Assembly: GCF_021261315.1 (NCBI RefSeq)
Contig: NZ_JAJSAX010000002.1
Location: forward strand, 1-64,000
Direction of reading: 5' to 3'
DNA: 64,000 nt
DNA from: Epilithonimonas sp. JDS
GTDB lineage: Bacteria; Bacteroidota; Bacteroidia; Flavobacteriales; Weeksellaceae
Shown here: piece after piece, positions 9,603 to 16,860 of the stretch
How positions within the stretch are numbered: position 1 is the first letter of the stretch
Layout: the number at the start of each line of letters is the position of its first letter
Position numbers and translations under genes: made by a program
Notes under the pieces: model-generated
Databases searched by the model: none
What the model was told of the DNA's origin: nothing
What the model saw: only the letters and a program-made list of their open reading frames with translations

Positions 9603-9635
9603 TTTGGTATTTAAGAAGTTTTAGTTGTAGTTTTG
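9603..9635 (+). promoter_or_regulatory. Promoter of the tetR gene
   Basis: TTTG at 9603-9606 and TAGTTTTG at 9628-9635 match the Bacteroidota -33 and -7 (TAnnTTTG) elements with 21 bases between. The operator palindrome begins at the next base, so a bound repressor would cover the transcription start. This fits autorepression. Confidence 0.6.
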
Positions 9636-9648
9636 CTAACGCTGTTAG
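9636..9648 (+). promoter_or_regulatory. Operator O1 of the TetR regulator
   Basis: CTAAC-GCT-GTTAG is a perfect 5-3-5 palindrome directly after the tetR -7 box and 12 bases before its ATG. Near-identical sites recur three times between tetR and the efflux operon. Confidence 0.7.
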
Positions 9649-9660
9649 AAAAATAAAATA

Positions 9661-10257
9661 ATGGGCTTACACGAACGTCGTCAAAGAGAAAAGGAATCTA
9701 TCCGTGCAAATATTTTGCAGGAGGCTTTCAACTTGGCCAAGACTGAAGGTTGGGCTTCACTTTCTATCCGTAAAATTGCCGATGCGATTGAATACAGTGC
9801 ACCGGTAGTTTATGATTACTTTGAAAACAAGGAAGCAATTTTATATGAAATTTCATTAAATGGTTTCCATCAGTTACACATCGAATTACTGAAAGCTCAG
9901 AAGAAACACGATGCACCGGAAGATCAGCTAACTGCAATTGTGGATGCTTACTGGAAATTTGCATTTAAGAATAAAGAATATTACCAGCTGATGTTTGGAT
10001 TGGGAATGCAGTGCAGCGGAAAAGGAATGATGAAGGAAGAATTTTCCTCATTTCAGGATATGCTTTATGAATGTACCTTAGAAATCATCAATAAAAAAGG
10101 TTCAAATCCGGATAATGCCTGCCACTCTTCTCACGCTTTGTTTTCAGCCGTTCACGGTTTGATTTCTATTATGATGATGAGAAATGCAGATATTCCTTCT
10201 ACAATGAATAAAACGACGCTGGACGAAACTGTTTCTGCGTTCATTAAATCATTGTAA
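9661..10257 (+). CDS. TetR/AcrR-family transcriptional repressor of the efflux operon
   Basis: The 198-residue protein has the TetR layout. The N-terminal helix-turn-helix (about 18-62) contains ILQEAFNLAKTEGWASLSIR, then KIADAIEYSAPVVYDYFENK. A helical ligand-binding domain follows, with the 'WKFAFKNKEYYQLMFG' segment common in this family. It sits directly upstream of an RND efflux operon on the same strand. Its own promoter and the 300-base gap to the operon contain four copies of one palindrome, so it most likely represses both itself and the pump and is released by a pump substrate. The effector is unknown. Confidence 0.9.
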   Translation: MGLHERRQREKESIRANILQEAFNLAKTEGWASLSIRKIADAIEYSAPVVYDYFENKEAILYEISLNGFHQLHIELLKAQKKHDAPEDQLTAIVDAYWKFAFKNKEYYQLMFGLGMQCSGKGMMKEEFSSFQDMLYECTLEIINKKGSNPDNACHSSHALFSAVHGLISIMMMRNADIPSTMNKTTLDETVSAFIKSL

Positions 10258-10276
10258 TTTTTTTTTGGCTTTCAAA

Positions 10277-10300
10277 TTAACACCGTTAGGAAAATTAACA
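10277..10300 (+). promoter_or_regulatory. Operator O2 (palindrome plus third half-site)
   Basis: TTAAC-ACC-GTTAG at 10277-10289 is followed after five bases by another TTAAC half-site (10295-10299). The same half-site order (TAAC, 3 bases, GTTAG, 5 bases, TAAC) is repeated in O3 and O4. Confidence 0.65.
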
Positions 10301-10364
10301 TTAAATTAATCTGAGACTTTTTAAGTTTTAAATCTTTCAAGAAGTCAATTTTTACCATAAAACA

Positions 10365-10387
10365 TTAACACCGTTAGCTATACTAAC
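10365..10387 (+). promoter_or_regulatory. Operator O3 (palindrome plus third half-site)
   Basis: TTAAC-ACC-GTTAG at 10365-10377, then CTATA, then CTAAC at 10383-10387. GTTAG and the last CTAAC also form a second inverted repeat. The AT-rich flanks of O2-O4 are loosely alike, which suggests an old local duplication. Confidence 0.65.
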
Positions 10388-10483
10388 AATTTTAAGCAAC
10401 TTCAGAAATCAATTTTAAAATTAAACTATTATGGAAACTAAAATCTAAACACCAGCGAATGTTATATTTTTTTGAACAAATCA

Positions 10484-10506
10484 TTAACACTGTTAGGAAA
10501 AATAAC
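10484..10506 (+). promoter_or_regulatory. Operator O4 (palindrome plus third half-site), nearest the pump genes
   Basis: TTAAC-ACT-GTTAG at 10484-10496, then five bases and ATAAC at 10502-10506. It lies about 50 bases before the first pump gene. A weak -7-like TATATTTT is at 10463-10470. Apart from O2-O4, the 300-base gap between tetR and the pump shows only AT-rich sequence. Confidence 0.65.
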
Positions 10507-10557
10507 TACAAAACTATTAAGAACATATCTAACTTAATCTAAAATTCAAACTTCAAA

Positions 10558-11718
10558 ATGAAAACTATCACTAAAATAAAATTTATCATACTTCTATCGA
10601 GTATTATACTTTTACAAAACTGTACAAAAGCGGCAGAAGGCGCAGGCGCACCGCCACCAGCTCCAGAATTGCCTATCTATACTGTCATCACTTCCAACAC
10701 TTCTACTTTTCAGGAATTCCCGACCGCTTTGGAAGGAAAAAACAATGTGGAGATCAGATCTCAGGTTGATGGTTATCTGGACAAAATTTATGTGGAAGAA
10801 GGTGCTTTCGTAAGAGCTGGACAACCTTTATTCAAAATCGATTCCAGATCTTACGGCGAACAGGTGAATATGGCAAGTGCCAATCTACAAGCCGCAAACG
10901 CCAATATTCAGAAAATGAAAGTGGAAGTTGACAGATTGACGACTCTAGTTGCTGAAAAAGTGGTTTCTGACGTTCAGCTGAAAACTGCAAAAGCCAATTA
11001 CGCCGTCGCAGTTGCAACCGCTGCTCAGGCCAAAGCTTCTTTGAGTGGTTCCAGAATTACAAACGGATTTACTACAATTACAGCACCTGTCAGCGGCTAT
11101 CTTGGCAGAATTCCTTACAAAAAAGGAAGTTTAATCTCCAGAACCGACGCTACTCCACTTGCTTACGTTTCTGACATCAGCGAAATCTATGCTTATTTCT
11201 CCATCAGTGAAATCGATTTTATCGCTTTCCAAAAGAAATACGTCGGCGCAACGCTTGAAGAAAAAATGAGAAATATGCCTTTGGTAGATTTAGTCATTGC
11301 TGATAACACGACTTATTCTGAAAAAGGAAAAATGAAAATGATTGACGGTCAATTCGATAAAAGTACAGGTGCAATCACGGTTCGTGCCACTTTCCCAAAT
11401 CCAAACGGAACTTTGAGAAGCGGAAACACCGGAAAAGTAAGAATGCCACAGCTACTATCAAATGCAGTTGTTATTCCGCAAGAATCAACCTTCGAAATTC
11501 AGGATAAAACTTACGTTTATGTTCTTGGAAAAGACAAAACCGTGACCAGTAAACCAATTACGATTTCAGGAAAAACCGAAAATTACTATTTCATTTCTGA
11601 AGGCCTTAAAAAAGGTGATCAGATCGTTTACACCGGATTAGGCAGCTTGAAAGACGGCGCGCCAATCAAACCAAAAATGATTTCTTCTGACAGCTTATTG
11701 ACAGCAACGCCACTGTAA
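10558..11718 (+). CDS. RND efflux periplasmic adaptor (AcrA/MexA type)
   Basis: This is the periplasmic adaptor that joins the inner-membrane RND pump to the outer-membrane channel. The protein is a lipoprotein: the signal sequence ends LLQN-C with the lipidated Cys at 22. It is followed by the barrel-sandwich (lipoyl) half VDGYLDKIYVEEGAFVRAGQ, an alpha hairpin (about 100-160), the second lipoyl half TITAPVSGYLGRIPYKKGSL, a beta-barrel, and a membrane-proximal domain ending about 386. The length is normal for the family. It is the first gene of the three-gene pump operon and lies downstream of the operator array. Confidence 0.95.
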   Translation: MKTITKIKFIILLSSIILLQNCTKAAEGAGAPPPAPELPIYTVITSNTSTFQEFPTALEGKNNVEIRSQVDGYLDKIYVEEGAFVRAGQPLFKIDSRSYGEQVNMASANLQAANANIQKMKVEVDRLTTLVAEKVVSDVQLKTAKANYAVAVATAAQAKASLSGSRITNGFTTITAPVSGYLGRIPYKKGSLISRTDATPLAYVSDISEIYAYFSISEIDFIAFQKKYVGATLEEKMRNMPLVDLVIADNTTYSEKGKMKMIDGQFDKSTGAITVRATFPNPNGTLRSGNTGKVRMPQLLSNAVVIPQESTFEIQDKTYVYVLGKDKTVTSKPITISGKTENYYFISEGLKKGDQIVYTGLGSLKDGAPIKPKMISSDSLLTATPL

Positions 11719-11725
11719 ATAGCTG

Positions 11726-11816
11726 ATAGCTTTTGGCTTTTTGCTAATGGCTAACTAAAGATTTAATTATTACTAATTTTTAAAAATTGGCTTTAAAGCT
11801 AATTGCCAAAAGCTAT
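11726..11816. repeat. Imperfect palindromic intergenic element inside the efflux operon
   Basis: A perfect 12-bp inverted repeat (ATAGCTTTTGGC at 11726-11737 and its complement at 11805-11816) bounds a 91-bp stretch full of short variants of GCTAATGGC / GCTTT. It fills the gap between the adaptor and pump genes. The form resembles small dispersed palindromic repeats of flavobacterial genomes; that it is dispersed is inference. It could fold in the mRNA and influence the adaptor-to-pump expression ratio. Confidence 0.55.
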
Positions 11817-11847
11817 TTGCCGAACGCCACTTAAAACTATACTTCTT

Positions 11848-14800
11848 ATGTTCAAAAAATTCATAGAAAGACCGGTACTCTCAACGGTTATTTCGATCAT
11901 CTTATTATTATTGGGATTGCTCTCGGTGTTCCAATTGCCGATCACGTTATTCCCCGATATTGCGCCACCAAGCGTGCAGGTAACGGCATCTTATCCCGGC
12001 GCTAACGCCGAAGTTGTTGCCCGTTCTGTAGCCAATCCAATTGAGGAAGCGGTAAACGGTGTGGAGAATATGACTTACATGACTTCGAATTCCAGTAACG
12101 ATGGATCGATGACTTTGAGTATCTTTTTCAAACAAGGTTCAGATCCTGATAATGCAGCGGTAAACGTTCAGAACAGAGTTTCCAAAGCGATGAGTCAGCT
12201 TCCTCAAGAGGTTGTTCAGGCAGGGATTTCGACTCAGAAAGTTCAGAACAGTTTCATTATGTTTATGGGAATCACGAGTGATGATCCTAAACAATACGAC
12301 GAGCTTTTTCTTCAGAATTATATGAAGATCAATATCATTCCGCAGCTTCAGCGTATTCCGGGAGTTGCTCAGGCTCAGGTTTTTGGATCTAAAGACTATT
12401 CGATGAGAATCTGGTTGAAACCGGATCGTCTCGCTGATAATAATCTGTCGCCTCAGGAAGTTTTGGCAGCGGTTAAAAACAGCAATCTTGAAGCTGCGCC
12501 TGGACGTTTCGGACAAGGAAGTACGGAAACTTACGAATACATTTTAAAGTATAAAGGGAAACTAAACAAAAACGAAGATTACGAAAATATTGTTGTAAAA
12601 TCCAATAGCGACGGTTCTTTCCTAAGATTGAAAGATGTTGCCAGAGTAGAATTCGGATCTTACAGTTACACCGCAGCGAACAGAGTTGATGGCAAGCCTG
12701 TAGCTGGTTTCGCAATTCTTCAAACTGCAGGATCTAACGCAAATGAAATCCTAACCGAAGTTGAAAGACAGGTTGAAGAATTCAAAACAACACTTCCAAA
12801 AGGAGTGAAACCAATCATTATGTACAACTCCAAAGACTTTTTGGATGCGTCTATTCATCAAGTTGTGGAGACTTTGGTGATTGCATTTATCCTGGTTTTC
12901 ATTGTGGTTTATATTTTCCTTCAGGATTTCAGATCGACTTTGATTCCGGCAATTGCGGTTCCGGTTGCGATTATAGGTACATTTTTCTTCCTGAATTTAT
13001 TCGGATTCAGCATCAATATGTTGACCTTATTTGCTTTGGTTCTCGCCATTGGTATTGTCGTCGATGATGCGATTGTGGTTGTAGAAGCCGTCCATTCCAA
13101 GATGGAACATACGGGATTACCAGTTGATCAAGCTACAAGAGAATCGATGACTGAGATATCGGGAGCGATTATTTCCATCACTTTGGTAATGTCGGCGGTG
13201 TTTATTCCGGTTGGATTTATGCAAGGTCCGGCAGGTGTTTTCTACAGACAGTTTGCTTTCACATTAGCCATTGCTATTTTGATTTCAGCTATTAATGCAT
13301 TGACATTGAGTCCTGCTTTATGTGCGCTTTTACTTAATGATCCTCAAGGTGAACACGGCGAGCACCATCAAAAAACAGGTTTCGGATCCAGATTTTTCAA
13401 TGCCTTTAATACAAGCTTTAATAATCTGACTAAAAAATATATTTACAGTCTTAAATTCTTAATCAAAAACAAATGGGTCAGCGTTGGTGGACTTGTATTG
13501 ATTACGGCTATTACAATTTTCTTAGTCAATAAAGCGCCTTCTGGATTCATTCCAACGGAAGATCAAGGTTTTGTTTTATATGCTGTGAATACGCCTCCTG
13601 GAAGTTCATTGGAAAGAACCAACAAAGCGACAAAACAAATTGATAAGATTATAGAAAAGGAAAATGTAGCCAAATATCTTTGGGTTTCTGACGGTTTGAA
13701 TTTCATTAGTAATGCCAATGCATCGCCCTACTCTGCCGGTTTTATCAAACTTAAGGATTACGAAGATCGTGGCGACGTAAAAGATCCGGATCAGATCGCC
13801 GCGGGGCTGACAGGAAAAGTAGCGCAGGTAAAAGATGCGAGTGCTTTCTTCTTCAACTTCCCTACTGTTCAAGGTTTTGGTAACGTTTCCGGTTTCGAAT
13901 TTATGCTTCAGGATAAAACCAATGGTTCTTTTGAACAATTGGGAACTACGACTCAGGCTTTTATTGGAGAACTGATGAAACGTCCGGAAATTGCCTTTGC
14001 ATTCACAACTTATGCGGCAGGAAATCCTCAGTATACCATTCAGGTTGATGCCGACAAAGCCAATCAGTTAGGCGTTTCTGTCAACGATTTGATGCAGACT
14101 ATGCAGATTTATTACGGAAGTAGTTTCGTCTCAGATTTCAACAGATTTGGAAAATATTACAGAGTAATGGCTCAAGCAGATATTCCTTACAGGACCGATG
14201 CAAACTCATTGGAAGGAATCTATGTAAAGAATAATCAAAGTGAAATGGTTCCGGTAAAAACATTGGTGACTTTGAAAAGATCTTTCGGACCAGAAACAGT
14301 TACAAGAAACAACCTTTTCAATGCCGTAACAATCAATGGAACGCCGAAACCCGGTTATAGTACAGGAGACGCAATCAAAGCGGTGGAAGAAACGGCAAAA
14401 AATTCATTACCAAGAGGTTACGGCTACGAATGGACAGGAATCACACGTGAAGAGAGACAAACCGGCGGACAAACGGCTTTCATCTTTATGTTGAGTATTT
14501 TGTTTGTGTACTTCCTATTAGCAGCGCAGTACGAAAGTTACATCTTGCCTTTCGCCATCATTTTGACGATTCCTACAGGGATTTTCGGAGTTTATGCTTT
14601 TACAGGTTTGGCTGGAATTGACAATAATATTTACGTTCAGGTTGGATTAATTATGCTCGTTGGATTGCTTGCAAAAAATGCGATTCTGATTGTGGAATTT
14701 GCAGTTCAAAGAAGAAAAGCTGGAAAGACTTTAATCGAATCTGCACTTCAAGCTTCAAGATTAAGATTAAGACCAATTTTGATGACATCATTCGCATTTA

Positions 14801-15018
14801 TCATCGGGATGTTACCATTGGTTTGGTCGCAAGGTGCTGCGGCGAAAGGAAATCATTCGATCGGAATTAGTACTGTTGGTGGGATGTTTACGGGTGTTGT
14901 CTTCGGGATTTTCATTATTCCGGTGATGTACGTGATTTTCCAATATCTGCACGAGAAAATGCCAAGCAGAAAGAAACGTAAAATGAAAAAAGAAAAAGCG
15001 GCTTTAAATTATATTTAA
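11848..15018 (+). CDS. RND efflux pump, HAE1 family (AcrB/MexB type)
   Basis: This is a proton-driven multidrug exporter of the inner membrane. From the ATG at 11848 (MFKKFIERPVLSTVISIILL) it has 1056 residues, normal for the family. The proton-relay residues are present: Asp406-Asp407 in the TM4 segment LAIGIVVDDAIVVVEAV, and Lys943 in GLLAKNAILIVEF. Twelve membrane segments and two large periplasmic loops are recognisable. An earlier TTG-initiated frame adds 15 residues derived from the repeat element upstream and is not credible. The specific substrates cannot be read from the sequence. Confidence 0.95.
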   Translation: MFKKFIERPVLSTVISIILLLLGLLSVFQLPITLFPDIAPPSVQVTASYPGANAEVVARSVANPIEEAVNGVENMTYMTSNSSNDGSMTLSIFFKQGSDPDNAAVNVQNRVSKAMSQLPQEVVQAGISTQKVQNSFIMFMGITSDDPKQYDELFLQNYMKINIIPQLQRIPGVAQAQVFGSKDYSMRIWLKPDRLADNNLSPQEVLAAVKNSNLEAAPGRFGQGSTETYEYILKYKGKLNKNEDYENIVVKSNSDGSFLRLKDVARVEFGSYSYTAANRVDGKPVAGFAILQTAGSNANEILTEVERQVEEFKTTLPKGVKPIIMYNSKDFLDASIHQVVETLVIAFILVFIVVYIFLQDFRSTLIPAIAVPVAIIGTFFFLNLFGFSINMLTLFALVLAIGIVVDDAIVVVEAVHSKMEHTGLPVDQATRESMTEISGAIISITLVMSAVFIPVGFMQGPAGVFYRQFAFTLAIAILISAINALTLSPALCALLLNDPQGEHGEHHQKTGFGSRFFNAFNTSFNNLTKKYIYSLKFLIKNKWVSVGGLVLITAITIFLVNKAPSGFIPTEDQGFVLYAVNTPPGSSLERTNKATKQIDKIIEKENVAKYLWVSDGLNFISNANASPYSAGFIKLKDYEDRGDVKDPDQIAAGLTGKVAQVKDASAFFFNFPTVQGFGNVSGFEFMLQDKTNGSFEQLGTTTQAFIGELMKRPEIAFAFTTYAAGNPQYTIQVDADKANQLGVSVNDLMQTMQIYYGSSFVSDFNRFGKYYRVMAQADIPYRTDANSLEGIYVKNNQSEMVPVKTLVTLKRSFGPETVTRNNLFNAVTINGTPKPGYSTGDAIKAVEETAKNSLPRGYGYEWTGITREERQTGGQTAFIFMLSILFVYFLLAAQYESYILPFAIILTIPTGIFGVYAFTGLAGIDNNIYVQVGLIMLVGLLAKNAILIVEFAVQRRKAGKTLIESALQASRLRLRPILMTSFAFIIGMLPLVWSQGAAAKGNHSIGISTVGGMFTGVVFGIFIIPVMYVIFQYLHEKMPSRKKRKMKKEKAALNYI

Positions 15019-15033
15019 TAATCCTCTCCCTAA

Positions 15034-15163
15034 TCCCTCTCCAAGAGAGAGGGACTTCAGAAAGTCTAGAACGCGGAATCTTACGCAGCCTGACTTGAGT
15101 GAAAATCCTTTTTTGCTTATACTCAAGTTCTATTTAGACTGAAATCTTGGAGCAAAAAAGATT
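15034..15163. repeat. Composite intergenic element between pump and outer-membrane channel genes
   Basis: Three inverted repeats lie in this gap. TCCCTCTC/GAGAGGGA (15034-15041 and 15047-15054) is a tight hairpin. ACTTGAGT/ACTCAAGT (15093-15100 and 15121-15128) forms a second. A third, AATCCTTTTTTGCT with AGCAAAAAAGATT (15103-15116 and 15151-15163), overlaps the second, so the two could form alternative folds. The block has no coding frame of note. It looks like an inserted repeat rather than a normal operon spacer. Confidence 0.5.
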
Positions 15164-15229
15164 GGGAACGGAAGGCGGAAAAAGCTGCCCAAAACAAGAC
15201 GTCAATAATTTAAAACTAAAAGAAAATCA

Positions 15230-16651
15230 ATGAACATCATAACAAAAATAAAAGAGATTTTGGTATCATCAGTGGTAGTCGCAAGTGCGGTTTCCTGCAT
15301 GCCAAAATTAGCTTTGGATAAAGTAAGTCCAGAGTTGCCGGAAACATTCAAATACACGGCAACCGCGGATACTGCAAGCATCGCCGATTTGGAATGGAGA
15401 CAATTCTTCAAAGATCCGATCTTGCAAAATCTGATCGAAAAAGGAATCAAAAATAACTATGATTTGCTGATCGCTTTGAAACAAGTCGCTTCTTCTCAAG
15501 AACGATTGAATCAGGCAAAATATCTGCAATATCCGGACATCAGTTTTGGCGTTTCTGGACAGATTTCCAGACCTTCAAAAAACAGTATGAACGGGCAAAG
15601 TCTAAATTTGTTTTTAGGTCAGAGTCACGTTGAAGATTATAATGCGGCTTTCAATTTAAGTTGGGAAGCTGATATTTGGGGAAAGATTAAAAATCAGCAG
15701 GAAGTTTCCAGAGTTCAATATTTGCAGACTTACGAAGCTTCAAAAGCGATTCAGACGCAAGTGGTCGCAGCAATTGCTCAAGGTTATTACAATTTGTTAA
15801 TGCTTGACAAACAAATGAATGTGGCAAAATCCAATCTGCAACTCAGCAAAAATACTTTAGATGTGACTGAGAAAATCTGGAAAGGCGGCGAAACGACTTC
15901 ATTAGGCGTTCAGCAGGCGAAAGCCAGAACAGAATCTACGGAACTTTTGATTACGCAACTCGAACAAAATATTGCCATTCAGGAAAATGCATTGAGTATT
16001 TTGGTGGGTGAAAATCCAGATAAAATCAGTAGAACGATTGAAATGTCCGATTCGTCTTTACCACAAAATATCTCGGCAGGAATTCCCGCTGCGATGGTGA
16101 GCCGTCGTCCGGATGTTCGCCAGCAGGAATTGGTTTTACTGGAATCCAATTCGATTGTGGGAATTGCTCAGGCAAGTATGTATCCGGCTTTGAGGATTAC
16201 CGCAAACGGTGGTGTGAATTCATTTAAAATTGATAATTGGTTTCAGATTCCAGCTTCGATGTTCGGTTCTGTTTTAGGAGGAATCACACAGCCTATTTTC
16301 CAGAAAAGACAATTGAAAACCGATTTGGCAGTTGCAAAAATCCAGAGAGAGAAAAACGTTCTGGCTTTCAGACAATCTGTTTTGAATGCTGTCGGCGAAG
16401 TTTCTGACGCATTGGTTTCCAATGAAAATCTGAAACTTCAGGAAGTGAAAGCTTCTGAGCAAGTGACAACGTTGAAAGACGGAATAAAAAGTGCCGAACT
16501 CCTTTACAAAGGCGGAATGGCAAACTATCTGGAAGTGATCACGGCTCAGGCCAACTCACTTCAGGCAGAATTAAATCTGGCTTCTATCAAGAGACAAAGA
16601 CTCAGCAGTATTGTTGATCTTTACAGAGCTCTGGGAGGCGGATGGAAATAA
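15230..16651 (+). CDS. Outer-membrane efflux lipoprotein (TolC/OprM, NodT type)
   Basis: This is the outer-membrane channel of the tripartite pump. The signal sequence ends with a lipidation Cys at 23 (VSCMPK). Two OEP repeats follow. Typical segments are DLEWRQFFKDPILQNLIEKG, GIPAAMVSRRPDVRQQELVL and the C-terminal LYKGGMANYLEVITAQANS. The length of 473 residues is normal. It closes the operon and is followed by a strong terminator. Confidence 0.95.
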   Translation: MNIITKIKEILVSSVVVASAVSCMPKLALDKVSPELPETFKYTATADTASIADLEWRQFFKDPILQNLIEKGIKNNYDLLIALKQVASSQERLNQAKYLQYPDISFGVSGQISRPSKNSMNGQSLNLFLGQSHVEDYNAAFNLSWEADIWGKIKNQQEVSRVQYLQTYEASKAIQTQVVAAIAQGYYNLLMLDKQMNVAKSNLQLSKNTLDVTEKIWKGGETTSLGVQQAKARTESTELLITQLEQNIAIQENALSILVGENPDKISRTIEMSDSSLPQNISAGIPAAMVSRRPDVRQQELVLLESNSIVGIAQASMYPALRITANGGVNSFKIDNWFQIPASMFGSVLGGITQPIFQKRQLKTDLAVAKIQREKNVLAFRQSVLNAVGEVSDALVSNENLKLQEVKASEQVTTLKDGIKSAELLYKGGMANYLEVITAQANSLQAELNLASIKRQRLSSIVDLYRALGGGWK

Positions 16652-16698
16652 ATAAAGTTTAAGTTATTTTTTGTTAAAAGTTACTTCGGTGACAAAGA

Positions 16699-16728
16699 TG
16701 GTCGGAAAAGTTCCGGCCATTTTTTTTT
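16699..16728 (+). terminator. Rho-independent terminator of the efflux operon
   Basis: TGGTCGGAA-AAG-TTCCGGCCA (one G-U pair) is followed by a run of nine T. It is 47 bases after the channel gene stop. Confidence 0.9.
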
Positions 16729-16860
16729 GAATTATTTTCATTAATAATAAATTAAAATTGTAGAATTGAAGCTTAGTTAGCAAATAATCATTTACAAAAC
16801 CAATATTTTGAGTTATTGGAACATCTTTTGTGTAGATTTGAAATTAGAAAAAACTAGTTG

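Noticed and set aside
10431-10448. METKI leader peptide before the efflux operon
   Set aside because: Only five codons in an AT-rich stretch between operators; no supporting hairpin pair.
11803-11847. Upstream TTG start for the RND pump
   Set aside because: The extra 15 residues are encoded by the repeat element; the ATG at 11848 begins the family-typical MFKKFIERPV.
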